Shown: positions 21,068 through 33,290, counted from the first letter of the stretch. The stretch is 64,000 nt of DNA from Datisca glomerata (GCA_003255025.1 QANY01002976.1:2650615-2714614), one strand, 5' to 3'. Notes: generated from the letters alone by a model not told the origin. Made by a program: numbers and translations.

Positions 21068-24000
21068 TATCTCTAGTTTCCACCCACCTTGTTCACTCAC
21101 CACTTATCTCAAAAGCCACTATTTGAGATCTCTGAAGTGAATTCCAAATCAGTCTTTGTGGTTCCATTTCCCTTACGCTCGCTTTTGCTAATGCTACTTG
21201 GAAAGAACAGCTACGAGACAATTAACTCTAAGTGTCGAAGTCCGTAGCTCCTATGATCATGAGCTGCGACTTCCTTTGTTCGTATCTCCGTAACGGCCTT
21301 GTTAAATCATTCCAAAGAAATATTTAGCCCTCAGTCTCTACTGCCGACTCATTTCACACTAGTTTACCATAACAATTGCAGCAAGCTGCCTAGCTCACTG
21401 GCTCGTATGACTAGCTCACTTACTTTCACTCAACAACCTAGCTCTAACAAGCCAACTCCGTTCCTAGTTTCACTACCTTGCTTTAGTTCATCACTCAACT
21501 TATGCTTCTGTTCGACTCCTAACTAGCCGCACCTTTTCAAGAAAGTAAACTAGTTGCTTCACTTTGCTTAGCCTACTGTGTAGCCTTCTTTCACTGTAAG
21601 TACAGATTGCTTCTTGCTAGCGTATAAGCAAGCTCGGGTAAATAGATGAGCCGGCAGACAGAGCTACTTGAGGCGAGTTTCCCCCAGAATGAAGAAGTAG
21701 TGAGGCCTCCTTCCCGCGTATGCGCCTTTATTTAGAAAGATTCTCTTTTTTCCAATAGACAATCTTTCTAAATAAATCTCTCTGGCAAAAATGCAATTCG
21801 CCAAAGAGATAAAAATCAAAAAGAAAGAAGAGAAAGAAAGAGAAGTTTTATCTTTCTTTCCAAATAAGAGAACAAAGAAACCACTAAAAATGATAGCTAG
21901 ATAAAGAAGTTTCACTAAGAACTAGCACTAGACTTCTTCCCCATTTTCTATTTTTCCTCTCTCGTTTTATGTGTGCTTCTACCCCGGCTTGTCATTATGT
22001 TTTATAGAGACCTGAGGAAATTTTTCTAAGATTTAATGTGAAAAGGTGATACACTTTCCCCGGTATACGAAAAAAATCCAAGATGACGGCTGTCAAAAGA
22101 CGAGTAAAGGATGAGGAGGGGGAAGCTCTCGAAACTAAATGAGACTAGAAAGTAGAAAGAACATGGGAATTAGCACAATTCCTATGAGTGCTTTTGCCTC
22201 GATGAGCCAACAAAGGGGCAACCCTCTCGGTTTCGGTTTAGCATCATATATCAATATGGAGAAAATTTTGATTGGTTGTAGTACATTTGAAGGAGTTGTA
22301 CCTCTATGTTGTGGGTGTGGAGGTGGGGCTGCCGCTGCTTGATAGAGGCAGAAGCCGGGGCCACCGGAGCTCTCTGTGTTGAGTGTGTCGATTGAAAGAG
22401 GAGGAGAGACAACTCAAATGCCAGCACAAAAATAGAAAGAGTCATGCCATTCAAAAGAGAATTATTCTAAGATCCATTGCTCGATTTTGCATGCTCTGCT
22501 CCCAAAATGCAAAGAGACTCTCGAGGGCAGATCCAGGTTGCTTGGTCTGGAAAGTCATGGGAGAGGCAGGCTAAGTGAAATAAAATAATATACTAGTGCT
22601 ACTATAGAATCTTATAAATCAGGTACGACACACTTTCTATATCTCCTCCGTCTACAAGGTGAACAACTTAGCTTACAGCACAGCGTGTTCGCCACCACAC
22701 TGGCTGGCTGGTGCATTGCTCTTACTGTAATAAGGCCGAGAAGTATGACCTTTCGATTAGAACGCCCCATATCTCATGACACGCGGAGCATGGCATTCCC
22801 TTTTATAAAGTTCGTATAACTTCTAACCAAAAGGTGCATTCTTTATAAAGAAAGTACCATTCAAATCAAAGAATGCATTGCCTCTTTGAGTGAAGAAGAG
22901 AAGGGATTTTTATAGACACCCTTGAGCGATGTTCATCGCCCTAGGCTCACCATTATTTCATTTCATTCTATTTATGGGTTCTAGCTCCAAAGAACATATA
23001 CATGGAGCTATGTTGGATTACGTACGTCTCGTTGACCAAAGGATCAGGTATACCACGCCACATATCATCCCCTCTTTCTATAGAAGAGAGATAATGAAAA
23101 AGAAAAGAGAGAGAGTGATCTTGTCGTAAGACCTTGTTTGTTTCTACTTGACGTTATTTTTCTCGGTTTGTTTACATTACATAAGGTAGCTTGCTTACTT
23201 AGCGCTTGCGCTAAGGATCTAATCAGAGTCAAACTTGGATTAGAAAAAAGAACCTTTCCCTTATTAGTCAGAGTACAAGTGTACTCCTTAATCTTTAATA
23301 AAGGTGGATTAAGCCAAAAAACTTTTTTTAAGTCTCAACGTCGTCGTTGAGAGTCGCTCTGTGAGACGTCCAGTAGTTTCTGACTTTGTCTTCGAATGGT
23401 AAGTTTCAGCCCGTTCCTAACTTGCCTCGTCCTCGGGTTGGCCCTTCTACTTGACTAAGTAGTATTCTACTCGTGTAGTGGGTGTATGGGCTAGCCCATG
23501 GTGCGGTCAGCTATATGTGTCTTTTAAAGTAGGATTTTCGATCTTAGTTCGAGAATGATTATTTATGCCCCTCCCCTCACGGAAGAACCAAGCAAGGGAT
23601 GAGTGCGGGACACGCCTGACTATTTAGAAAGTATAGAAGTGTTGAAAGAGTGAAGTCTGGGGACAACGGTAAATATGAGGAATGAGATCTCCAAACCGCA
23701 CTACTAAAGAAGTTCGCAAGCAAGGGACATACCGAACACCTACCTTTCCAAATAAGTTCAACGCGAGGACCTTTTAATTGAATTGACGATGCGTTCCATC
23801 ATCGGCAAGCGGTGGCCGACAATGCCCTTTTCCCTAAATATCTTGGGAAGCGAAGAGGACAGGTTTGAAACTCGTTCGGTAAGATTTTCCCAAAGGTAGG
23901 CATTTACTCAAGGCACTGATATTCTGAGTCTCTCAATTATACGTGTTTTAGGGAGTTGAACATCTTATTCTTATGAGTGGCCTATGTGAATATAAGAGAG

Positions 24001-25994
24001 AAACAAGGATTTTAGAAAGTTCTATTAGCTATTGCAAGTGCAAGTCGACGTGTCTGATGTGAAAGTGAAAGTGGAGTGAAACCCGACTCTAAGCAGGATC
24101 AAAAGACGTTCAAATCCAGTTCCAATCTTGATATAAAAGTGCAGTTCAATCGTCGAAAGTGAGATCTGTTTTAGTCTGGTTCTTAAGACAGGACAAGAAA
24201 TTTTCTTTTCTTAATATCTCTCTCTTCCGGCCTATTAAGTAAAGTAAGTAAGTTCGAGATCGAAACTGGACCTGAGAGAGACTAGACTTCTAGTAAGAGT
24301 AGGTACGCCTTTAGTTGCACTAGTTGATTGAAGAACCTTATTTTTAGTGTTAACAAAGTGCATGCGTTGTTGGTTGATAAAAACATGAATTTCGATAGGC
24401 TGGAGGACTGATACTATAAGTAAGACAAAGGCCTTAAAAGATAAATGAAAGGAATTTTCCACTTATCCAAGGAATCTCTTTCTTGGCATTTGTATTTGAG
24501 AGAGAGAGCTATGCTTAGGTCAGTTCCTTCAGTAAACTTCTTTGGTAAGTAAGAAGTGCACTTTAGGTAAGTAAGTAGTCTCGTATGAAATTCATAAAAC
24601 ATTCATCTCTGGCACTTGAGGAGGTCAATCTTAAGTGTTGTTGAAAGCTACTACTAACGTACTCCCCCTCATCTACAAAGAATAGGCAATTGAGAGATAA
24701 GAGAATAAGGCGATAGTGATAGACACAGGAATAGAAATAGACTAAAAGATGACTTCCGTACAAGAGAGGAGAAACCTACTTAGATAGGGGGAGGGCCAGC
24801 CCAGTTTTGATTGAATATCCTTTCCTGTGCTTGTCTTGTATTGAGGTATACCAAAGATATAAGTAAAAGTAGGTAACATAAGGGGAATGATTGTTTTTTC
24901 TTATTAGTAAGGGCAAGCAACTTTCATTTTCTTAAATAGAATGGTAGGGCTTAAAATGAAAGAGTAGGCGGTTCATATGTATTTATGACCCCCAGAATAA
25001 GAAGTAGGAGGATAGGCAGAGCAAGAGCTCTTTCACTCTACTCGGGCAGGCTTTTTCCCTTATATAGGATGACATAGATAGAGCCTCCTTCTTTGATCCA
25101 TTTATTGATCACATCCCCCTCTTTCTTCTTATTAGTAAGATAGGGTTCTAAACCTTTTGAATCAAAGTAGAGTAGGTTTAGGTTTCTTTCTCAATCTTTC
25201 TCTTCTTCTAGCCATGTAGTGGATTCGACTTTAGTCGGTTAAAAAGAGGTGTGTGTGGTCGGGCTTCTTTCTTTATAGTGCTGCTCGCCCCCTTCTTCAT
25301 TCATCCATTTAGGCCTTACTAGGAACACGTGGATCCATGGAACCTGGCTCGGGAACTGCTTCTTTTCTTAATAGTAGGGGCTAATCACAGTAAGAGAGTC
25401 CAATATCTGAAATAGAGCTTAGTCTCTCCATAGTAGTATACTAGTAGAAGGTGTAGGTTATGACTTGATCCAATAGAGTCAGAACACTTTTCCATCTAAA
25501 AAAAAATGTGGTGCTAGATGAAACGATCCAGATTCCACACTATGTTGTGGGCTGGGGAGAGAGTTGCTCTGCAAAGTTGGGCATTCAATGTTCTTATAGG
25601 GGAACCATACTAGAAAGAGAATAGAAATGGCCTTCAAAAAAGAGCGGGGGAGTGATGGGCAACCTTAGTCTATATGTTGCTCGTGAGCTGCCAAGTAGCA
25701 GTCTCACAATAGTACTGGTACAAAAAAAGAATCGGTCCCTCACTTGCTGATCGTTTGTGAGTCGAACTTGCTCTCTCGCCACGTTTTTCACTCACTCACT
25801 TGAGTCGAACTCAATCACTCTTTTTGTTTGAAGGATCATTTGTTCTTCATTCTCTTATAGCTATTTATTACCCGCAGGGAGCGCAGCAACCAAGGTGCAT
25901 ATTATCATATAGAAAGAAGCGAAACGTAGCGAATCACATAGATAAGCCCCTACCTGCTAGCGCGCGGATAGATAGGGCGAGCGAAGCGCGAAGG

Positions 25995-26081
25995 GGATGG
26001 ATGTCTAAGCGGTTGAAAGAGTCGATCTTGAAAATTGAAGTATTGATAAGAATACCGAGGGTTCGAATCCTTCTCCATCCG
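25995..26081 (+). tRNA. trnS: Decayed mitochondrial-type tRNA-Ser(UGA)
   Basis: The acceptor arms GGATGGA and TCCATCC pair over 7 bp with G as discriminator. The anticodon loop is CTTGAAA with anticodon TGA. A long variable arm (class II) and the T-loop GTTCGAATC are present. Compared with the plant mitochondrial trnS(UGA) as I remember it, the differences are transitions of C-to-T or G-to-A type in the D arm (gtctaag), the anticodon stem (gatc.../...attg) and the T stem (gaggg/ccttc). The anticodon stem keeps pairing partly through A-T pairs. It would not be expected to function in the nucleus. Confidence 0.8.
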
Positions 26082-26599
26082 TGAAGTCATAAGTTCTCTC
26101 TTGCTTTATCTATAGATAAGAACGAATCAGATCAACACGACTGATATGATAGATGGAATGGTTAGCTTGTGCTATGATTTAGTTAGGACTTTGTCTCCCT
26201 TTCGTTATCTTTCATTCCCCTTGTATAGGTTGGGGAAGGGCCGGGTGGATTACCTTTGGGAGCTAAGTCGAAGATCTCGGTGGTCTTATGAGTGGTTGAT
26301 AAACTATGATTGCAGTTTTATTTAGGAAGTCCTATAGCTGTAAGGCTTAACAGATAAAGAAAACGGTGGATACTTCCACTAGTTGGGTAGAAGGCGATGA
26401 TCCTAATGAATCGACTATGAAGGTGGCTGTTAGCTACATCAACGCTCAAATTCCTTCATTGTTATTGCCCTGGCTTCGATGATAAACCCCTGGCACATTT
26501 AGGTTTTGATCTTCGGCCGTCCTAGTCCTCAGGACCCAACACAATCAAGATTCTTTATAGATATTTTCTTTAAACGATGCAACGTTGATACGTTCTGTC

Positions 26600-27030
26600 C
26601 ACATAGAAAGCTTACCCTCTTCCACACATTACCGGTGGATCTACAGTCGCTATCACTTTGGCTGTAGGAGGGGAATGGTTAAGTAAAATTGTCGATGTTA
26701 TGTTTGGTAAATGGGATCTTTACCCAGACGTAGTAGTCTTGCCTAACCGTTTGGCCGGAAATTCCTTTGTATGGTATAACAAGCTGTTTAGCTACCTGTA
26801 TCAATTTACCGCAGTGTGGTTAGATATAATGCGCTAGCAGTCTCAGCTTGGCAGGATGGGAATGAAGGTTGAGGAAGTAGGGAAGAAAAGGTTCTTCCTT
26901 ATTGGCTCACCCTTGTATCAGGCCTTGGTACGACCTATACATGATTGGGCCATGACAATTTGTTTTTGGCAAGGTTAAGAATGGTGGGTACCTATAACCA
27001 GACTCAATCGTTGCAATACTTGAGATAAAG
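26600..27030 (+). pseudogene. Broken mitovirus-like RNA-dependent RNA polymerase relic
   Basis: Within the NUMT the + strand reads, in one frame over about 130 residues with stops, GGSTVAITLAVGGEWLSKIV, GKWDLYP and then a segment containing GKKRFFLIGSPLYQALVRPI followed by HDWAM. The last part resembles the conserved block ahead of the catalytic core in RNA polymerases of mitoviruses, capsidless RNA elements that replicate in mitochondria. Related pieces are known as endogenised fragments in plant mitochondrial genomes. At least two in-frame stops are present, near 26836 and 26978. The catalytic GDD region is absent and nothing similar follows. It is a non-functional fragment, and the identification rests on memory of a short motif. 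Confidence 0.5.
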
Positions 27031-27290
27031 AAAAAAAAGCTTTTCTTTTGTTGTGGTAACGCCCTTCTAGAATGATGTTTAACGTCCCTTTATGACTTTC
27101 CCGATCGACGCCTCGGGTCGGTAGACGGGCTCCAGGACATTACTACCATGGCTACTATCAACCCGAGCCAAAAGAAGAAAAAGAACGGACTAAAGTGAGG
27201 AGTTCATTGGCCATACATAGTGAAGGGGGGTGGGGGTCAACCTCTTTCATGACCCATGACCCCAGTGTGTCACTTGGTTAGCATTTCTAG

Positions 27291-28408
27291 AATCCATTTA
27301 ATAGGGTTGGTTTTCCGATAGGGAAACTGGGGAGTTGACTGTAGTTGAGACACGTTTTCAGATAGATGATACATATGGATTTTTTGGAGATGGTTAACCA
27401 CTTTTTTAAAGTTTTAAAGAAAAGCAAAAGCACTTTCAAGAGGCGGTTGAGCAAGTCAAGCGAACTATTCAAATTCAATGTGGTGCAGCTAAAAATAATG
27501 ACCATATCACTTTTCAAAATGTTTATTTGCTCAAAGAAAACTCAACTTTATTATCTAAATAAGTACCTGTGTAGGGACATCCCTTGGCAATCCCATATGA
27601 GTCTTTTTACACATCTCTCAATATCCGCTCATTCTTTTAAAACTTAATTTTCTAACTAGCTTAACTCTTCAAGTTATTATATCTACAGTTTTATGATATG
27701 TCAACTTGGACTTCATCTCTCTCTCTCTCTCTCCCTCCTTCCCTTCCTTTTTAAGCCCTAGTTCTCACCACTCTAAGCTCTTATTCATAGGCTGAGCTGG
27801 GTGTGATTAGGGCATGGTGACGAGCTCATACCTTCATCCTTTTCAGGGACGCCTCTCACCTCTCAGTTTCAAACTCAAGCTTCGTTAGGGTTTGAGATGG
27901 GGTTAGGGAAATGGAGAGGTTGGTTTTTCAGTTCGATGAAAGGCAGTGATGGGGTATCGATGTGAATGGAGGTGTTTTGACAACGTTTCTCTACGTCCCA
28001 TTCATCTAGTGAGACGTGGGTGAGTGGTGATGGTTCTCAAGCTCTCTCGAGCTTCAACTGTCCTTTGACGATGATGGTGGATCTCTGAGACCCATTTTGT
28101 CATTTCTTTGAGTCAAATTTCTCTTTTTCATATCTTTCTTTTGTTATTTGTTTTGGGTCGATAGATCTTTCCTGAGTTGGGTTTATCTTTGTTTAGCGTC
28201 TTTGAAAGATCTATTCTAAGCATAAATTCTTATTGTTGTATATTTATTTTTAACTATTTTTATCTCCAGCAATTCACAGAGCTCCCCCCTAAAATTAACT
28301 ATAACATACTTTTTGAATATTTCAAGTTATCATATCAGTTACTTGAAGGGTTCAAGCTATATATTTTAACTACTTCTAGTAATGTAAGGGTTAATTTTGG
28401 TAATGAGG
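27291..28408. other. Nuclear spacer with a CT microsatellite
   Basis: Nuclear-type DNA resumes here. A (CT)n run lies at about 27715-27735 before a leader-like stretch (cctttttaagccctag). Overlapping frames on both strands at 27287-27650 are lysine- and leucine-rich AT-biased translations, not recognisable proteins. No exon is supported. Confidence 0.4.
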
Positions 28409-29484
28409 CTGTCACCAAGATAAATATATCGGCCACTGGTTGACTTCCAGTCATCTAAATAGGATGCCCAATCTACATCAGAATAGCCTTCGAGACTAAG
28501 CCTAAATGATGGTAAGAAGTGTAACCCATGTTGTATATGTCTTTCAGATTCTTAGTAGCCTTTTACAGGCTTTTCAATGATATGTGGTGGGACATGACAT
28601 AAACTGGCCTAGTATATTAACTGTGAAGGTAATGAAGTGAACCTATCATGCTTATATACAATGTTGGCTTTGAGAAATGAGTTCCTTTGGTTGTGAGTTT
28701 ATAGGCATGGTATATAGGTGTAAGGCTACTTTTAGCATAAAACATGTTGGCTTTTATGAAGGATATTTGTGAGTTGTTTAGACTGAGTTAAGTACAAGCC
28801 AATAGAGTATTTTAACGCTTCAAACCCAAGAAACACTACAACAAGAAAACGCTACAATAGCGGCCAAAAAATGCTATCGCAGCATTTTCATAGCATTTCT
28901 CAAAACGCGATGTATACAACCGTCATAAAAAGTATGAACCTACGATATCATTTTTTAAGTGCAATGGAAATGCTATAAAAACCATTCTATAGAGTTTTCT
29001 AAATGCTATGGTAACCCTACCATGGATTTTTCAATGCTATGATAAGCTTTTTTATAGCATTTTAAGCTATCACATCTCTTTCATAGCATTTTTGAAAGCT
29101 TTAAAAGACTTTTAATAGCATTTTTTTCATGCTATAAAATGTTGTGAAACGTGTTGTTATATTTTCCATGACGTTTTGTTAATACTATGAAATATCTTTG
29201 ATAGTCACTTTTGTTACTTATTTTTGCAACTGCACGAATATAAAATAAATAAATAACTTTTGATAATATCACAAAATAACGAAACCACATCTTTTTATTT
29301 AATTACTCAAAATTGTTACATACTATTTCACTAGAACTCATATCTCAAAATGACAATTACATACTGATTTTTTAATAGAGCAAGCAAAAGTAATATATCA
29401 TAGGGGAAAGATTAAAAACTAGTATAAGTTCACATCTAAACAAATCTTATAACCACATGCTTAAGTTATGTAGATCTAGGGCCA

Positions 29485-30430
29485 TTGGCCATAGGAGGAG
29501 GGGGAGGTGGCAGACTTCTAGGTATTGAAGCTTCATGAGCCATTATGTCGTTGGCAGTCATCTTCCGGGTATTCAAGCTTCAAAAGCTGATGTAGTCTAG
29601 AAAATTTACAATTAAGACATTGTAATCCAAATCATTTCATTAATTTAGTGTCAAAGAGATGTGCAACATAACTAATAGAAAGTACAAAAGAAAGAACTTA
29701 GATAATGGGAATGCCTACTTATTGAATTCTTTTTCCAATTTTCTTGAACTCCAAGCCTGGTGCACAAATTGCTATCACTTTATACAAATAGTTTTTTATT
29801 AAGTTAGGATAGAATATCGCCTAATAAATCATATATGTCAATTTTAATTTTTTCTAAACAATATTAACAGTTCAAGTCCTTACACGAACACATTATCAAA
29901 AAACAAACTAACTTATCTGATGAGCGTATTAATCCATGACAATGCCAGAAACACCTTAAAACATAATTCTATAGCATATTTAATATGATGCTAGAAGGCC
30001 ACAAACAATAAATGTCACTGAACCACGTGAAGAAAGCCTCCTAAATGAATAGACTACATTTAAAGCTGAGTTGAGTTTTCTTATGACCTACCCTTTACAA
30101 GTAATAGTGTTGTTTAATTTACATATTGGAGATGAAAGCTAAAACCAGCTAAATGTCAATGCATCTAAATGTCAACTAGTTAAATGTTAATTTAAGTGAA
30201 GGCAGACAAAGATAATTATTGTAATCAATCATAAGAAGTCACAAACAATAATCAAATAAATGCTAAACCTACCTCAAGTATGATTGCCCAAGCAAATGTT
30301 GTAAATGATGAGAACAAACCTCCTCTCTTATGGAAAGCACCATGATTATGAGGGTGAGTCTTCTGTCAATTAATTGATGTTATTATCCAATCACTCAAAA
30401 TTGGATGTAGCTCTCGAACTGCTACAAATA
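29485..30430 (-). pseudogene. Exon-like blocks of unknown product within the CACTA-like element
   Basis: On the minus strand, after a TAG acceptor near 30420, one block reads VRELHPILSDWIITSIN, a stop, then QKTHPHNHGAFHKRGGLFSS and FTTFAWAIILE, followed by a GTAGGT donor at about 30275. A small block at about 29755-29715 (LEFKKIGKRIQ) and a last one at about 29550-29460 (MTANDIMAHEASIPRSLPPP, then PPPMANGPRST and a stop) could be later exons. They may be remains of the element's own transposase or accessory gene, or a captured host gene. I do not recognise them. Confidence 0.3.
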
Positions 30431-30775
30431 AAAGGTTAATAAATTTACATCCAACTAATCATGAGTTAAAATTAGAAGAAAGTCATTTTACTAAAATCAA
30501 TCACATGGATGGCTACCAAAGCAAAACAAGTCAAAGATAAATGACACTAAATTCAAGACATCAATGGTTTTCATAGGGTAAGGTAGTATGCAGATCTTAC
30601 AATCCAAATGTTCCTGAACAAACTAGGAAATGTGACTCCATAGGGTCACAAACAATGATACCAGTCTACCACTAATATTGCCCAACCAATTCATTGTCAT
30701 GTTAGCACAATATTCTCATAGCTAGGATAAGATTCCAGTATTAGTAGCCTCTCAATGTAGTTCAATAGTAGTGAT

Positions 30776-30882
30776 GAGCTGTAGATAGTTCCATTAGATG
30801 CTCGATTTGGAAAAAGCGAGGAGCTGTAGATAGTTCCATTAGATGCTCGATTTGGAAAAAGCGAGGAGCTGTAGATAGTTCC
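30776..30882. repeat. 45-bp tandem repeat, about 2.4 copies
   Basis: The unit starts gagctgtagatagttccatt and ends gcgag. Copies begin at 30776, 30821 and 30866, the third being partial. The copies are identical, which suggests a recent slippage or repair event. Confidence 0.9.
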
Positions 30883-32912
30883 TACAATGACGACGAAACA
30901 AACACTATCTAAATTAAGGAAATTTAGCTTTACCCGTAAAAAAGGTAGTTGAAGAAGAACATAAAAATATCATATTTGCATCCAGAGTTTCGAAATCATA
31001 TTTTTCTGAGTAAAATGAGAGCACCACATAAGGGGAAAAAGAACCCTAATCCCCAAATTAACTTTGAAATCGTAAACCATTCGCACATTTCCATCTCCCT
31101 GTCATCAGCTCTGCGTTGTATTTTACTCTGAAAGGTCACCTATTTTTTTAGCACTATTTGATTCTCACTTGGGGAACAAGTGTCAAAATATTTTTTTAGG
31201 GCTTGAATCTCAGTAACCATTATAGCTCTCTAGTTTACATTAGCAAGGGCTTCCTGCACAGTATAAGGTTCTAGAGTGGATGTTAGTATGCTAGTGAAAA
31301 CTTTGGGCTTCCAATAGCTAATTATCGACCTTTTTTTTTGGGTAAATAACTAGTCTTAGACCTAGTAAGCATGAGATGCATAGAACTCATATTGGTGAAT
31401 GTAGGTTGAGCAATAGTGGGGGAAGGGGAGGGTGAGGAATCAAATGGAACAATGTTAGTTGGAAAACTATAGTTAGGAGAGAGTAAAGGGGTAGGATTAC
31501 TTGAAGTGTTACTTGAAGAGTGAGTTGTGTTAACTAATGCTGGTGATGAACAAAGACTGCTAGGAAAATGGTGCTGCAAGGCTTGCTGGCTGCAATGGAG
31601 GATTTGTTGGTGGGAGGTCAACTTGAGATGGAGGTGGATGGACCGAAACAGACAAATTCATTCTTGAAGTGAGGTGTACATTGGTCAGATCATGATATGG
31701 GAATTCATGTTCATTGAAGATGACCCTTATGGATATGTACACTCTTCCTAAAATTGGTTCTACACAGATATAACCTTTATGTGATTGTACCCCAGAAAAA
31801 TACAATTTGTAGTATGAAAATTAAACTTATGTGTATTGTAAGGTCTCACAAATGGAAGACAAGAACATCCAAAGGCTTTAAAGTGAGTGTAAGTAGGTGT
31901 TTTGCATAATAACTTTTCATAAGGGCTTTTGTTTTCTAGATGGGGTTGTATAGAATGTTTATCAAGTAGGTTACTATGGCGACTGCTTCCCACCAAAGCT
32001 TAAAGGATAACTTAGCAAGAGCAAGTAGTGCTAGTCTTTTTTTATGATACCTCTATATTTTCTTTTGATTCTTTCATTTTGTGCATGTGTGTGGGCATGG
32101 ATGCCTGATTATGATGCCGAATTGTGCTTGGATCGGTAACAATTGTCTGAACTCTTCTCCTCAATCACTCTGTACACATTTTAACTTTACATGAAACTGT
32201 CTTTCAATATAGGCATGAAAATGAAGAAATGTTTGCTTAACTTCTGATTTGGTTTTTAAAGGAAAGATCTGGGTAAATCTAGCATAGTGATCGACAATGC
32301 TAAGATAAAATCGAAAACCAGAATTAGAAATGCGAGGTGAAGGCCCTCAAACACCAGCGAACAAGATCAAATGGTTTAACACATTAGTATCAGATGACAT
32401 AAAAGAAAACTGGAACTTTTTCGAATATGCAAGAATCACAGAAGGCTAAAGCATCAAGACTGACAATAGAAACAAATAAATGACTAAATTAATGACCAAG
32501 CCTAAGGTGCCATATAATGGCTTTATTTATAGAAGAAATAACTAAAAACTAGAATTGTTGCCGTCAAACCATGAATTCACTAGACTAGTTGACTGATTTA
32601 GTGGAAAATGGTACAATCCTTCATGAAGAACACTCTGCAACACCTTCTTCATAGTCTTGTCCTCAACATAGCAACAATTAGAGTCAAACTCAGCAATTAC
32701 AGGATTATCAGTAGTGAGTTTTGAGATACTAAGTAAATTTTATGTCGAAGAAGGCACACATAGTATTTGAACAAGTGTTAATTTAACAAACTTATCATTA
32801 GTTGAAAGATAATCCTTACCAATATGAGTCATATGCAGCAACATACCATTTCCAATCATGAACTTAGATTTATCCTTGTTATCACCATTGATGGACAAAT
32901 TTGCAAGATCTG

Positions 32913-33290
32913 GCTCACACGCTTTTGACTGATCTGGTTTGTATGGTTTAACTTGTTAGCTCAACTCACTTATCACACATGATTTGATATGCCATCTTGG
33001 TGGGTCTTATTATAGTCTGAAGTCACTAGATTAGAAACAATGTTCAACACGAGCATAAATATTCTAACTATTTCTCTAAGTATATATGACATGGTATAAT
33101 CTCTTTGGATAGTCATTTTCCATCTTGAGGATGTCTTTTTATCTATTATGCCATGTTTATTTTCTGGCAATGGAACTTAGTTTCATTGAATGAAGTTTTG
33201 ATTAGTCATTATCGGTATTTACTATTACTTTAATATGTACTTCTAATCAGTGGGACCACATGTTTGACCTGGATTGAAAGTATTAGACTT
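32913..33290. other. Spacer between Copia A and Copia F
   Basis: No homology to the neighbouring elements and no exon is seen. A minus-strand frame at 32973-33170 is not recognisable. Confidence 0.4.

Larger units (their letters stand above)
19851..27290. other. NUMT: about 7.4 kb of plant mitochondrial DNA in nuclear context
   Basis: From about 19851 the base composition, word use and lack of TA-rich spacer change to those of plant mitochondrial intergenic DNA. Examples are gccttcaggcctccttcccc, agcgaagcgcgaagg and many ctttcttta/taagtaag runs. The block contains a mitochondrial-type trnS(UGA) and a mitovirus-like polymerase relic. It is framed by nuclear retrotransposon DNA on both sides. 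The tRNA shows only C-to-T or G-to-A type changes, as expected for organelle DNA methylated and decaying in the nucleus. Apart from these I recognise no respiratory-chain or ribosomal gene. Short frames at 21299-21526, 21664-21915, 22139-22342, 22929-23129 and 23138-23350 have no recognisable products. The exact right border lies between about 27250 and 27330. Confidence 0.75.
28834..31137 (+). mobile_element. CACTA-like insertion in Copia A
   Basis: The left end reads CACTACAACAAGAAAACGCT. It is followed over about 350 bases by more than ten copies, in both orientations, of a motif close to atagcatttt/aaaatgctat, the subterminal array expected of a CACTA transposon. The right end is not seen. 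The limit at 31137 is only where alignment with Copia D resumes, so the element may be truncated on the right. Exon-like blocks on the minus strand inside it (29490-30440) and a 45-bp tandem repeat are listed separately. Confidence 0.5.
28409..32912 (-). mobile_element. Copia A: truncated Copia element split by a CACTA-like insertion
   Basis: 28409-28830 and about 31138-32912 align collinearly with 55070-57580 of Copia D, on the same strand. The left piece is the RNase H and reverse-transcriptase end. The right piece covers the RT start, the Ser/Thr-rich linker ending in SMHLMLTRSKTSYL, the integrase C-terminus (ENKSPYEKLLCKTPTYTHFK, FLGYNH) and the protease region. Homology stops at 32912 inside the protease and at 28409 near the end of pol, so both LTRs are missing. 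All frames are broken. The counterpart of D 55540-56090 is missing, so the insertion was accompanied or followed by a deletion. Confidence 0.75.

Noticed and set aside
21664..21915. 83-codon minus-strand frame with a hydrophobic N-terminus in the NUMT
   Set aside because: It resembles no mitochondrial protein I know, and NUMT sequence decays freely, so an open frame of this length carries little weight.
22929..23350. Two consecutive + frames in the NUMT
   Set aside because: No recognisable mitochondrial gene product and no conserved motif. Likely mitochondrial intergenic sequence.
23560..23900. Possible group II intron piece (gagtgcgggacacg start)
   Set aside because: A GTGCG-like start alone is common. 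I could not find a domain V hairpin or flanking nad exons.
19801..27360. Shared ttgagacac-gttt words flanking the NUMT (19804 and 27348) as a target duplication
   Set aside because: The match is short and imperfect and lies some 50 bases from each border, so it is probably coincidence.
27287..27647. Overlapping ORFs on both strands after the NUMT
   Set aside because: The two strands give equally plausible AT-biased peptides, so neither is supported.
28177..28443. 88-codon + frame
   Set aside because: Its end runs antisense into Copia A pol, and the rest is AT-rich spacer.
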